From the NCBI GenBank assembly GCA_014529385.2, contig CM043969.1, positions 75,934,676 through 75,994,675 on the forward strand: DNA of 60,000 nt, in the 5' to 3' direction. The notes beneath the pieces are model-generated. The model saw nothing but the letters and a program-made list of their open reading frames with translations. It made no database searches and was not told the origin of the DNA. The stretch is from Adiantum capillus-veneris (taxonomy: Eukaryota > Streptophyta > Polypodiopsida > Polypodiales > Pteridaceae). The position numbers were made by a program, and so were the translations under genes. This document shows positions 11,331 through 22,404 of this stretch, piece after piece (positions within the stretch are counted from its first letter, which is position 1; each line of letters begins with the position of its first letter).

Positions 11331-11975
11331 TTATGCTGAACAACACCCACCTTTCTTAGGTATCGTCGACTCATTACTTGTATAACTAATCGTTTGCCCT
11401 TGTCTTGGTACAGCAGCAAGGTCTTCGCCTATGTCAAGTGCCTTTTCGCTAGCCACCCTGTAAATCTGCATAAGGACTTGCGTGAATGCATTTTCAACAT
11501 TTGTTGCTTCCAAGGCAGAGGTCTCCATAAAGAATAAACACTCACTCTCTGCAAAAGACTGGCTATCCTCTGTTGAAACTGCCCTCAAGTGTCGCAGATC
11601 GGATTTGTTTCCCACAAGCATTATCACAACATTTGAGTCTCTGTGCTCCCTGAGTTCTCAAAATTCATATGTCTAGCTATGTCATACACGAGCAAAGCAC
11701 CCATTGCACCCCGGTAATATGCATTGGTGATTGCTCATTATCTTTCTTGGCTGGCAGTATTCCAAATATGTGCTTTGATGGTCTTGCCATCGACATTGAT
11801 GGTGCGGGTAGCAAACTCGACATCGATGGTGGACCTAAACTCTAGGGCGAACTCATTGTGAGAGAAGCGCAATAGTAGGTTGGACTTGCCTACACCGGAG
11901 TGACCTGTTAGAACCACCTTGAAGAGGTAATCATATATAGTCGTCCATCAGGTCTGTAGGCTATCGCCACACTCA
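11331..11975 (-). pseudogene. RABA1/Rab11-type small GTPase retrocopy
   Basis: Minus-strand translation matches a plant RABA1 GTPase from end to end without introns. The N terminus is AYRPD followed by [20 protein letters not shown] (P-loop, normally GDSGVGKS). Switch I is [10 protein letters not shown] and switch II is WNTASQER (normally WDTAGQER), followed by two stops. Then come [15 protein letters not shown], a deletion of roughly ten codons with a frameshift, [31 protein letters not shown] and a C-terminal CCSA prenylation tail. The start codon is ATA. The live gene acts in trans-Golgi and recycling-endosome traffic; this copy cannot. Absence of introns and an upstream CT-rich leader indicate a processed pseudogene. 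Confidence 0.92.
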
Positions 11976-12007
11976 AAGTGGGAGTCTGCTAGGACCTAAG
12001 AACAAGC

Positions 12008-12071
<64 letters not shown>

Positions 12072-12380
12072 GAAGCCGAGCAGATGGTGTAGTGGGGAGG
12101 GAGGTGAAGCATCTTGAGAAGGGGGGAAGGAGCACATGCAGGGGCTCTCCCCGCACACGCTTTTCTGGCTTCAAAGTAGATTTTTTCTTCTGTGACTACA
12201 ATCGAACTGACTGGAGGAGGTGATCTCGGCCGCCAGCTGAAGGGGACCGCACGCTCCAGTAGCTCCTTGGTCTGCTACTGCAACCATTCCGCGCCGGCGT
12301 GGACTGGTTGGAGTAGCAAACCAGTGAAAGGGAAAATTACCAAAATGCTCCTTTAATTTGCCCTCAAATTTCAAAAGTTC
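11976..12380 (-). other. probable 5' UTR of the RABA1 retrocopy with CT tract
   Basis: Upstream (minus strand) of the RABA1 start lies an AG/CT tract at 12011-12068 and CT/GC-rich DNA to about 12320. This is typical of a plant 5' leader and may be the transcribed leader carried along in retroposition. No TATA-like box or coding frame was seen. Confidence 0.4.
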
Positions 12381-13919
12381 CCCCGATCTCTTGTCCTAAA
12401 TTTCCAAAATGTCCTTTAAATTTTTCAAAATTCCCAAAATACGCCCGGTTATGAGATTAAATTTTTCCAAAGATAATTTTTTTTTGAAGCTTTTCATAAG
12501 AACACTGATTGTCTATCAATATAACATGCTAAAACTAGAATTTGAGTTGGTTATGTAGGCTCTGGAGACGAATTACTTCATTATTGTTTGAACATAATTG
12601 CCCTTTTGTGAGGTAATCTGTGACAAACTCCATGCTAAGCACTCAAAAATGGATCTCAATTGTCAAAAAGGAATAAAGATTAGAAAATATTGAAGAATCC
12701 AACCAAAATAGAAACAAGGGTATTTTGAGAATTTCTAAAATATGAGGGGTACTTTGAGGTACTATGATAATTTTCCCTTGAAAAAAATAGGATTTGTCAA
12801 AATGAGTTGGATTCCAAGCTTTTGTGAATAATTTATTTTTGTTGTCGCTTTTCTCACTCGCACCTACAATTGCTGCGTTTTGCCCATTTACTGCTTCCTG
12901 CCCATAGGATCACGACCACACAATCTGGCTCTTGCTAAATATCAGACTCTCAAGGATATGGGATCCTTGAGAGCCTGCCATGTAGCCGCGGGGACAACCT
13001 ACTTTAGTAGATTAACCAATCAGCATTTCGTTCCACCAAACATGTTTGAACATAGGCTACAAATGAGCACGAACTCTGTTTAACACAACTCGAGATCCAA
13101 ACTAGGGCAGGCTATGAATGAGCACGAACTCTATTCAACATAAGTCAAGATTCGAACCAACACTCTCGATTCATTCCAACATGGTATACCCCATAGCGCT
13201 AATGATGTTCATATTTATCCTAAGTGTTATAGACGACAATACTGTGACAGATTGGAAGGACATTGGATTGTAGCCACAGACGTTGGCATGTAGAAGAAAC
13301 AGTTCTTTTGTACCTCTGTTCCTGTGATGGTTGCTCTTGTTTCTATTGCTGCAAAAGATATGGCAGGCTTTGGAAGTTGTAAATCACCATTCTCTGAGCT
13401 AGGACTAAAAGATTCTTTCAATCTTGCATGGATATCCTAGGATTAGATTATTCTCTAGTTGTGCCATGGCTTTGGGTGTTTTTAATAGTGAATTGTTGAG
13501 CACTCACAATATAGAAGTTTTAAGGAATTGTTGCTTCATGACTTTATCTCTGTATCCAGCAGGCAAATCAAACTCAGACTTGGGCCTTTCCTCTATAGAA
13601 GAACTTGCATTTGGCTTTGGTCGGCTCTAGTCGTATCATTTTTGTCTATTGATCTCATAATAGACTCGTTAGGCAAGAAATTGTCTCAAGGAAAGTGGCT
13701 CCAAAAGCAAAATGATCAGATAAAGCACCAATTTGGAGGTCCTGCAAAAGGCACCTCTTCAAGCTTTACTTTATGCTTAAATTTGCAATTAGGAGGGCTC
13801 GGAGAATTAAGAGGCAGCTTAGAAGCCAATGCTACACAAGCTGCCAACGAACTTAGGTGAAACAAGAAGTTTTGACTTGAACTTTTGGTAATTAGTAAAA
13901 TGGAGCTTGCCAAAATTTT
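12381..13919. other. unassigned DNA, possible captured gene scrap
   Basis: This is mostly AT-rich. On the minus strand, 13220-13870 has short protein-like stretches (ERPKSEFDLPAGYRDKVMK near 13540-13600; KPAISFAAIETRATITGTE near 13300-13370) in different frames with stops between. I do not recognise a family. It could be a decayed gene fragment or chance. Confidence 0.25.
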
Positions 13920-14325
13920 CACAACTTATTTTTTGGAGGAGGTATGAGACATGGAATTGAATTGTATATGTTTCAAGTATAAAGAGATTGCTTGTGCCTC
14001 GGGTATTCAATTTTTATATTCGTTCTAAAATCTCATTTTTTTTTCGATTGAGTGTTAGATTTGTGTAGTGAAAGTAATGTGCATGACATAATTTTTTTCT
14101 TTCACCATTGTTGACATTATTTTTTTCTTTTAGCATTTTTGAGAGGAGGTGCGCCACATGGAATTGAATTGTATATGTTTCAAATATGAAGAGATTGCTT
14201 GTGCCTCGGGTATTCAATTTTCATATTGGTTCTAAAATCTCATTTTTTGTCGATTGAGTGTTAGATATGTGTAGTGAAAGTAATGTGCATGACATAATTT
14301 TTTTCTTTCACCGTTGTTGCTATTG
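13920..14325. repeat. 207-bp tandem duplication
   Basis: Two diverged head-to-tail copies, about 13920-14122 and 14127-14325, share ATGGAATTGAATTGTATATG and GCTTGTGCCTCGGGTATTC. The second copy ends next to the right inverted terminus. Confidence 0.85.
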
Positions 14326-14329
14326 TATC

Positions 14330-14385
14330 AATTTGCTCGAATTTGTCTTCGCTCGATTTTTTTTGCTCGGTGATTAGAAATCCCC
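14330..14385 (-). repeat. right terminal inverted repeat
   Basis: Inverted counterpart of 6004-6060. It reads GGTGATTAGAAATCCCC at its outer end on the plus strand, with TTGCTCGAATTTGTC further in. The sequence to its right is a truncated chromovirus LTR. Confidence 0.6.
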
Positions 14386-14394
14386 AACTTAATT

Positions 14395-14968
14395 AGCAGT
14401 ATCAACATAACCATAATACTTAATTAACTTGGCATGAAAAATACTTTTGCAAGAGAGAGATTTTAGAAAACTTGACAATAGTTGAGGACCGGATCTATAT
14501 GGAGCCGGTCCCCCCTCCAATAGGCTTTTGTATTGTAGATTCTCCCATCAAGAGAGACTTGGTACAATACAATCTTTGTGTTCCTTGTGACCTAGGTGGT
14601 GCAATGAAGATGGAAAGCCTCATGCATCACGAGCATAACATAGACTTTGTAAAAGCATTAACCATCCTTGGCCTCAGTCCCAAGGCCTCAAACATCTTCA
14701 AAGGTGGAGAGAGCTAGTGGGGAATGATGGTAGGGAAGAGGAAGAAGGAACATTCATAGGAGAAAGAAATAGTTCCTCGCTTATCATCACTCTTCTTCCT
14801 TAGCATACATAATAGCATAGTAATGAAGATGGAGAAGATGGAAAGCTTAAGCATTGGATCATGGCTCTTGGTTGGATTTGCATTCCATAGCCAAGAGTGT
14901 TGGTGTAGGCTCTCAAATTCTCAACAAGCTTGGAGAAGGAGATGAAGCTCTTGTACTTTGCACTTCAC

Positions 14969-15032
<64 letters not shown>

Positions 15033-15931
15033 CCCCCCAAGCTAGCCCTCTCCTTGCTTTGGCTGACCCCTTCTCTTAGCTCATGATGAAAGCTCATTCG
15101 ACCCCTTCAAGCCTGGCCAATCACATGCAGAGTGCATATCAAGAAATCATGCTACCCTTGGGACAAGTGTCCCCCTTTCCCCTTTACGAGAGAGAACTGG
15201 ATAAATGTATAAACAATTAATTTAATTAACCAAATTATCATTGGACCCTTGAGAGACCAACCAATAGGATTTAGGCACACAATCAGGGCAACATGAAGAG
15301 GAACTTGACAAGTGTCCTAGTTGCTTCTTTAAACCAAGTTTGCCTTGTGTGAGGATGTGTGTGTTCTCTCTCTAGCTCTTACAATGAGGGCTTTCTCCCC
15401 CTTGAGTAGGAATCATTTTGACTTTGTGAACACCTCAAGCCCCTCAAGCACCTCAAGCACCTTAGTCATAGAGCACCTTAGCACCTTATTCATTAAGCAC
15501 CTCAAGCACCTTAGTCAGCAAGCACAACAAGCACCTTGAGTAGGAATCATTTTGACTTTGTGAACACCTCAAGCACCTTAGTCATAGAGCACCTTAGCAC
15601 CTTATTCATTAAGCACCTCAAGCACCTTAGTCAGCAAGCACAACAAGCACCTCAAGCACCTTAGTCAACAAGCACGGCAAGCACCTCAAGCTTGGGCCGC
15701 TTAGGTCTTTGATGAAGCTAAACCTAAGGTCTTTCAAGCTCCATTATAGCTAGCATTGCTCTTTGACATATCATCTCTTATTTGGGCCCATTAACTTTGG
15801 CCCCATGTTGAGATAGATCCATAAGCACATGTCTATATTCTAGCCCTTGTTCCCATTTATTCTCCCACATTAAATGATTAGTTTAATATCAGTAAATCAT
15901 TTGGGTTGGTTAGATGTTAGATTTTATGACA
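14395..15931 (-). repeat. 3' LTR of deleted chromovirus B
   Basis: Aligns with 16859-18338, lacking its first roughly 110 bases on the plus-strand left side. It ends at 15931 in the conserved GATTTTATGACA. It contains an AG tract (14973-15028) and two diverged copies of a CAAGCACC-type minisatellite (about 15426-15690). An approximately 110-bp duplication there begins TTGAGTAGGAATCATTTTGAC. Confidence 0.85.
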
Positions 15932-16839
15932 AGGACTATAGGATAATCTTTTCCTCTTGGGAGGAGTTGGGTATCGTCAAGACCACCATCTTCATGGAGC
16001 CACATCTTCAGAGGAATATGGAGATTCACTTATTTCTCATTCATTGGATTCCTCCTCTTCTCTTATTGGAGAGAGTCTTCTTTTGGAAGTCTCAAGGAGA
16101 GGCTTCATAAGCTCTCTCTCTTCTTGGAGAGGTAGGGAAATCCCATAAGCACGAAGTTGTTGGGTAACTTATAGCTTGTTGCAACCTAGTAACAAAATAG
16201 TTCACAAACATTGGAGCATCATCAGTAGCACCTTCACGTGCAAAATAAAAGTTGTCAATATTTATTCTACTCTCTTTATTATTTTCATTGGATTCCTCCT
16301 CTTCTCTTATCGGAGAGAGTCTTCTTTTGGAAGTCTCAACAAGAGGCTTTGTAAGCTCTCTCTCTTCTTGGAAATCCCATAAGCACAAAGTTGTTGGGTA
16401 ACTTATAGCTTGTTTCAACCTAGTAACAAGATAGTTCACAAACATTTTGGGGCATCATCTAGTAGCACCTTCATGTGTAAAATCGAAGTTGTCAATATTC
16501 ATTCTACTCTCTTTATTATTGTCATCCATGCTAACTAAACTTATGTATATGCTACTATGTGCTTTGGTACCCTTAAAAACCTTAGTTGCTACTCTTCTTT
16601 ACCTTTGAAAATTAGCTCTGAAGCAGACACATTCGTGTTTTAGAGACTGTTGAGGATGTTATCCTAGGGGCACCTTGAAAGACTCCAATATTAAGTCTAT
16701 AGTTCCCAACGGTGTACCTCGAACTAAGTCCTTTTCAACCAAGATAATAGATCCCTATCCCACTTACCCTCTTGCAATGAACATGTCCAACCTTTCATGG
16801 ACAACTTAAGGACCTCTCTTCTTAAACAGAAAAGAGAAA
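15932..16839 (-). pseudogene. gag leader of deleted chromovirus B
   Basis: The minus strand encodes the family's gag N terminus: NKESRINIDNFYFAREGATD followed by FVNYFVTRLQQAISYPT. Pol is entirely missing: gag runs directly into the 3' LTR at 15931. A segment of about 240 bp is tandemly duplicated (roughly 16035-16275 and 16290-16515), so the gag N terminus appears twice. The rest of the leader, to the primer-binding site, has no frame. This is a non-autonomous deletion derivative. Confidence 0.75.
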
Positions 16840-16857
16840 CCAATAGATCTAATACCA
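16840..16857 (-). promoter_or_regulatory. primer-binding site of chromovirus B
   Basis: The minus strand reads TGGTATTAGATCTATTGG beside the 5' LTR end. It is a slightly degenerate initiator Met-tRNA site, homologous to 10249-10266. Confidence 0.7.
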
Positions 16858-16858
16858 A

Positions 16859-18338
16859 TGTAACAAAAAAGGACTATGAACATTGAGAATAACAGAATTT
16901 AGAGAACTGTAGTGAGAATTTTTATGAGGATACTTTGAGAAAATAGAGGGAGAATTTGATTAGAGGTAGCAACATAACCATTATACTTAATAAACTTGGC
17001 ATGAACAATACTTTACAAGAGAGAGGGTTAGAGAACTTGACAACAGTTGAGGATCGGATTTATGTGGATCCGATCTCCCCTCCAAAAGCCTTTTGTATTA
17101 TAGCTTCTCCCATAAAGAGAGACTTGGTACAATACAAACGTTGTGTTCCTTGAGACCTTGATGGTGCAATGAAGATAGAGAGCTTCGTGCATCACAATTA
17201 TGCAAGTAACTTAATTTAATGAAAGAATTAACTTGTTTCCGGCCTCAGTCCCAAGACCTCAAACACATTCAAAGGTGGAGAGAGCTAGCAGGGAGTGAGT
17301 TAGGGAAGAGGAAGAAGAAGTAACTTACAAGAAAGAGGTAGTGTACTCTCATACTATTACTCATAGATCTTAGCATAGCATAGTTGCATAGTAATAGAGA
17401 TGAAGAAGATGGCAAGCATATCATTGAAGCATGTCTCTTGGTTGGATTTGCATTCCATAGCCAAGGGTGTTTGTGTAGGCTCTCAACTTCTCAAGCTTGG
17501 AGAAGGAGATGAAGTTCTTGCACTTTCACTAAGTGAGAATGAGAGTGTGTGTGAGTGTGAGAGAGAAAGTATATGGTCATGCTACCCCCCTCCTTGCTTG
17601 GAACGAACCCTCTTCCTAGCTCAAGCTTGAAGTTGATTGGACCTCCTCTAGACTAGCCAATCACATGCATTATACATATCAAGCAACCATGGTAGCATTT
17701 AAACAAGTGTCCTCCTTTCCCCTTTGAGAGAGAGGGCTTGAAAAATGCTTAAACAATTAATTAAATAAACTAAATTCTCAATGGATTCTTTAGAGGTCAA
17801 CCAATAGGCTTTAGGCACTACATGAGGGCAGCATGTGTAGGTGCTTGTCATATGTCCTTGTTGCCTCTTAGGTCTTGGGCTTGCCTTGAGTGAGTGTGTG
17901 TGTGTATTCTCTCTCATGCCCCTCCTTGTAGGGCTTGCCCCCCCTTGTGTAGGGATGTTGTTGACTTTGGAACAACTCATCTCTTAAGCACCTTAGTCAT
18001 GAAGCCCCTCAAGGACCTTAGTCATAAAGCATGACAAGCACCTCAAGCACCTTAGTCAACTCAAGCACGACAAGCAACTCAAGCACCTTAGTCAGCTCAT
18101 GCACGACAAGCACCTCAACCATCTTAGTTAGATCAAGTACGACAAGCACCTCAAGCACAGGATTAGTTTGTCTAAGGTCTAACATACTCTAATGTCTTGG
18201 GTCTAAGGACCTTTAAGATTAACCTTAGGAGGTATTTAATGAAGCTAATCTTAAGGTCTTTTAAGCTCCATTAGCTGACATTTCTCTTTGCTAGACCATC
18301 TCCCATTTGGACCTATTGCCTTTGGTCCCGTGCTAAGA
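16859..18338 (-). repeat. 5' LTR of deleted chromovirus B
   Basis: Starts TGTAACAAAAAAGG on the plus strand and follows the other LTRs to about 18338, where homology stops before the expected GATTTTATGACA end. It contains the family's CAAGCACCTCAAGCACCTTA minisatellite (17985-18150). Confidence 0.8.
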
Positions 18339-18918
18339 TGCTACTCTACATGCTTATTTTTAATTAAGCACCCAGAAGGAGGAATTTGACTACATAATTT
18401 GTCCTTGCATTTGTTGTAGTTGTGCATCACATTGTTGTTTGAAATTTTACTTTATAATCACTCATATGCTATTACTTGGAGATGGCATATGCTATCACCG
18501 TGTTACATAGAGAATATGATCTTATATGTCGTTATTTATACACAAGAGGTTACTATAAGAACTCTTACGAAGGACATAAACTTTGAAGGAGAATAATCAA
18601 AATGAACTCCTAAAATGGGAAAACCTTTAAAACACGCAATTCTGCTCCAATCAAAAAGTTATTGCTTTAAACTTTGAAAAATAAGTCCTATTACATCATT
18701 TACACAAAATTGAAAACATATAGGAGACTAAAAAAAAGATTAATGTTGGCTATATGGCTCATGAAGTGGTGTGGTGTGCTACCTATTTGTGATTTACTAT
18801 CACTTTGTAACTACTATGATTACCTTTCACATTGATCAAGAGAATATAAATAAGAACAAGTAGGACTTTTGCCACCGGCAATTGCGATGCTATCTATGGC
18901 AACAAGTTTCAACAAGTA
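18339..18918. other. AT-rich spacer, no gene seen
   Basis: No motif, repeat or protein-like frame recognised. Confidence 0.6.
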
Positions 18919-19031
18919 TAGGAAATGTTAGATCATTTAATATGACCTACCTTTTATAACTTCACTAAATGAGTAATAGGAAACAATGAAAGTGTTTGAA
19001 TATATATCCATCTAAGTGCGCGTACGTACGT

Positions 19032-19078
<47 letters not shown>

Positions 19079-19179
19079 ATTGTTAAATTATTTAAGATGA
19101 CCTACCTTTTATAACTTCAGTAAATGAGTAATAGGAAACAATGAAAGTGTTTAAATATATATCCATCTAAGTGTGCACA

Positions 19180-19258
<79 letters not shown>
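18919..19258. repeat. tandem duplication carrying GT/AG microsatellites
   Basis: An approximately 160-bp unit (GACCTACCTTTTATAACTTC ... ATATATCCATCTAAGTG) is duplicated at 18919-19035 and 19079-19180. Each copy ends in a GT tract (19035-19074; 19184-19224). The second passes into an AG tract (19225-19257). Short CGTACGTACG and TGCACACACG bridges precede the GT runs. Confidence 0.9.
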
Positions 19259-19260
<2 letters not shown>

Positions 19261-19645
19261 TTGAAGGAATGAGTGTAACAGTGGTTTTTCTAAGTTCAAA
19301 TATAGCATCAAAGATACCGACAAGGATTTAAAGGATCACCATTCTAAACCATCATAAAGCTAACCAAAACCTAAAGCCTTTACCATTAATAGGGCAAAAA
19401 GCTATATATAAAGAAACGTATTGAAACCAATTTTAGAACCATGGCATATAGTCTATAGCTTTCTTTATCTCTCACCCTTGACTTATGTATTAGTCATTGT
19501 ATCCCTTTATGAAAATACAATGCTGATGTGCAACTTTGATAATGTACGTTGTTTTCAATGCTCTCACCAACGAAGACATGTAGATGAAAAACAATGCTTG
19601 AATTTGACATTTTTGATATTGTGCTTTACTTGCAATGCTCTCACC
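19259..19645. repeat. dispersed repeat family D, copy 1
   Basis: Starts right after (TG)n(AG)n with ATGTTGAAGGAATGAGTG. It matches 53753-54110, which also follows (TG)n(AG)n, and part of it recurs at 58410-58510 (TTTTCAATGCTCTCACCAA). It is non-coding as far as I can see. Confidence 0.8.
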
Positions 19646-19848
19646 GAACAAGGTTTTAAAATTTGTGAGTTTACATCATCCTATGAGCCTTGCCTTTATG
19701 TCTTTATAGAGTGGATTCTCATTATTACTTTGAGTGGGTGTGGGAGAGGTGCACTTGATAATGGTTTTGTACAAGTTGTGAAAGAATGGAGCCATGTGTC
19801 TTCAACGTTGACCAAAATCATGTTAGGTTTGTAGCACTTACCTACCTT
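19646..19848. other. spacer, no gene seen
   Basis: AT-rich, ending where Ty3/gypsy RT homology begins. Confidence 0.5.
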
Positions 19849-20890
19849 CTACATCAACACGGCACCTATAGCAACCGTACCCACCGTCATGGCCACATAA
19901 AAAGCATCCTCATTGTTAGGAGGGCACACCATAGGCAGCTGACACAATATCTCTTTCACTTTGTCAAAGGCTACCTGTGCATCTTCAGTCCATTGAAAAC
20001 TATGAACCTGCTGGCTCAACTTTTGCAGGGGGAACACATATTGGGAGAGCATCCAAAAGAACCTAGCCAAATACCTTAGTCTGTGCACAAAAGAAGCCAA
20101 AACTTTGCATTGGTGGGAGGCTCCATCAAAACTAAAGCCTTCACTTTGTCAGGATCCGCTTCAATACCATTTTGCAAGACTACATGGCCCAAAAGATGAG
20201 CCCGCGGGTGTGCCAACTTGCAATTCTTTGGGTTCAATTGCCCCCCTTCTTCATCTAGTCTTTGGAAACACAATTTTAACTTGGACAAGTGCTCCGCCAG
20301 AGAACTAAAGCAACCAATATCATCCATAAAAACTGTGATAAACTTACCCAAATATGGCCCAAATACCCTATTCATCCAATCTTGAAATGTCGCATATGCA
20401 TTTACCAGTCCAAAAGGCATCTGTAGATAGGCAAAGCACCCCCATGGTGAGATGAATGTAGTCTTTAGTGTTGATCCTCTAACACAATACCAATCTGAAA
20501 GTAACCAATAAAACCATCCTTAGAATACCGCTCATGTCCTGCAACTTGGTTAAAAATCTCATCCTGAAAAACGGCAAAGGGTAATGGTTCTGCTTGGTAG
20601 CAGCATTTAATGGCTTATAATCTACACAAACCCTTCATTTCCCATTCTTCTTGGGTGTAATGACAATAGGGGAAACCCACTCAGTCTCTTTTACTGGATA
20701 TATAATACCTGCCTCCAACAACTTGTTGATCTCTTGCCACAAAGCCTCCTTTTGAATGTCCCCCAGCCTTCTCAGTTTCTGTGCCTTTGGCTTGCACCCA
20801 CGCTTGAGAAGAATTCGATGCTCCACTCCTTTGGCTCCGCGCAAATCCCTTGTACTTCGTGGCAAAAAAATTGGGATACAATGCACATAG
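19849..20890 (-). pseudogene. second Ty3/gypsy lineage: reverse transcriptase, truncated
   Basis: The minus strand shows fingers motif EWVSPIVITPKKNGK near 20640-20690, then MPFGLVNAYATFQDWMNRVF and catalytic FMDDIGCFSS near 20290-20340. LLGHVVLQNGIEADPDKVKA follows, and in another frame LVHRLRYLARFF-like thumb residues down to TVAIGAVLM at 19849. RNase H and integrase are absent, so the element is cut at its 3' side. Frameshifts lie near 20076-20100 and 20420-20640. The sequence differs clearly from chromovirus A. Confidence 0.88.
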
Positions 20891-21268
20891 CCCCACAGAG
20901 CTTTCCTTTTCCTGCTTGGTCAGATCCTTCCCCAACATGTTCTCTACCTCACTAGGTTCCAATTCACAAATTAGAGCTTGTGTACCTTTAGAGGATTTAG
21001 TAGAATCAACCGTGACTCCAAATAGGTGTGTGTCCAGCTTTAGCAAATCTTCATCACTCTCCTCCTCTTCCACACTACTCGAGCCTTTGTCATAAGTCGA
21101 GTCTGTCTTATACTCATAGCGTGTAGTGGAGCCGTCTTGACCATCCTCAGCCCCTGGGTGGAAGCGCCTTTCTTTGGTCTTCGAGTCAAGCACAATTTTC
21201 CCGCCATTTTCTCGATCCGGCAAAGTAAAAACCCATGTTCCCCAATCTTGTTTGGCCCCGATTGCCAA
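20891..21268 (-). pseudogene. linker between protease and RT of the second gypsy element
   Basis: Acidic, Ser-rich segment with SSSVEEEESDEDLLKLDTHL and ALICELEPSEVENMLG. It leads into the RT N-terminal region, which appears frameshifted. No enzymatic motif is seen; its position between protease and RT matches polyprotein linkers. Confidence 0.7.
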
Positions 21269-21271
21269 TAA

Positions 21272-21733
21272 TCACGGCCTCCCTAAAATGATTGGATATG
21301 CATTTTCCCTTGCCTTCATAACAAAAAAATCAATGAGGCATTCAATACCCATAACTTTTACCTCCACATCTTGGTCCACTCCCAAACATCGAGCTTTGGC
21401 ATGGTTTGCCATTCTCATCCAAACATTAGACCTGGCCATAGACTTGATGCCGATATCTTTCATAGCAAACTTTGTTATCACACAAACTTGGGCCCCATCA
21501 TCAATATATGCCTGCACCTGCTTCTTCCTTTCAACCAAAACCTCCACCACTGGAAGCACATCCGTGGGACTCCCCACCCTTAAGGCCAAATTCTGCACTG
21601 CGTGTGCATCACCTCTTGCAAGGGGTAGCCTTGTAATAACACTGGTCGACCACTGTCTTCTTAATATGCGGTTCAATGCAAGTAACTGCCCAAAAGTGAT
21701 ATTAGCTTTTTGTTTTTGAACATCACTTACCAA
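21272..21733 (-). pseudogene. retropepsin-like protease of the second gypsy element
   Basis: The minus strand encodes a retroviral-type aspartic protease, with active-site region VQAYIDDGAQVCVITKFAM. The canonical D-[ST]-G triad reads DDG, which should impair catalysis if this copy is representative. The C-terminal part VMKARENAYPIILGRP carries the conserved ILGR flap-end motif. It is 153 codons uninterrupted and nearly abuts the linker and RT at 21268. When intact, the enzyme cleaves the Gag-Pol polyprotein inside the virus-like particle. Confidence 0.8.
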
Positions 21734-22025
21734 ATCGTATTCGGAGTGACCTCGTCCTAGCTGACAATCTGTCTGCTTAATCTTCCTTTATCGTCATTGT
21801 CTGCTTGACTCAGGTTACTCTTTCCTCTTGTCCACTTTCTCTTTCCCTTTCCTAGCTCTAGTTTCTTGTTCTGTTTTGGTCTCCCTTCCTACTCTTGCGC
21901 TCTTATTGGCCATAACATCAACTTCCACTCGATCAACCCCTATCATATTCACTCTCTGCACTTCATCATTACCTCGCGGAACTAGTGGTGCCTCATTTTC
22001 AACAGCTTGCTGCTCCCTTTGACCA

Positions 22026-22404
22026 TTAAATTGTGGTATGTCCTCTGCCTCGACCAAATAGAGGGTACATGTTACATCTTTCCCTCAGCGAAAGAGGGCC
22101 GTCAGGAGCATAATGGCCCTCCTCTCCACAATTATAACACCTACCTGTCGGCAATTGCCAGGCCCTGCCTCTTCCTGCTCTTGGCTGCCTTCTGTCCATC
22201 ACACTCAAGCATAATTCTTGCATTGTCTCGCTTAAATCTTGGACAATACGTACCCATTGTTGAGGAATTACCGCCACTCCTTGGTTCCCTTGGTTGTCCA
22301 CTTGAGCTTCCTCCCTTTGAGTTGGAGTAGGGTTCGGGACCATCAACTCCTACCCCAATGCACCTTGCTCGATTTTCTTTTTTATTTTCTTGCTTTTGGC
22401 TCAT
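22026..22404 (-). pseudogene. gag nucleocapsid region with degraded zinc knuckle
   Basis: The minus strand shows GRCYNCGEEGHYAPDGP, a CCHC zinc knuckle whose last cysteine is glycine. A preceding Arg/Gly-rich stretch is RRQPRAGRGRAWQLP. It is followed (toward 21815) by a Lys/Glu-rich tail. This is the RNA-binding end of Gag. Stops separate it from the protease and the capsid part. Confidence 0.8.

Larger units (their letters stand above)
6004..14385. mobile_element. 8.4-kb block bounded by inverted termini
   Basis: The two inverted termini, about 57 bp and imperfect, delimit an 8.4-kb block. Its left side interrupts chromovirus A pol and its right side abuts a truncated chromovirus LTR. Inside are AG/CT microsatellites, two foldbacks, a chromovirus gag-PBS-LTR piece and a full-length RABA1 retrocopy. 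No transposase is recognisable. It could be a non-autonomous DNA transposon that collected nested insertions, or two unrelated copies of one inverted repeat. The lack of a visible target-site duplication keeps this tentative. Confidence 0.4.

Noticed and set aside
15426-15690. CAAGCACC direct repeats considered as a CRISPR-like array (also near 840-980 and 17985-18150)
   Set aside because: Units have no constant repeat-spacer alternation, lie inside LTRs of a plant retrotransposon and recur in each LTR copy.
19421-19834. 137-codon plus-strand frame over repeat family D
   Set aside because: The homologous copy at 53753-54110 does not keep the frame, so it is chance.
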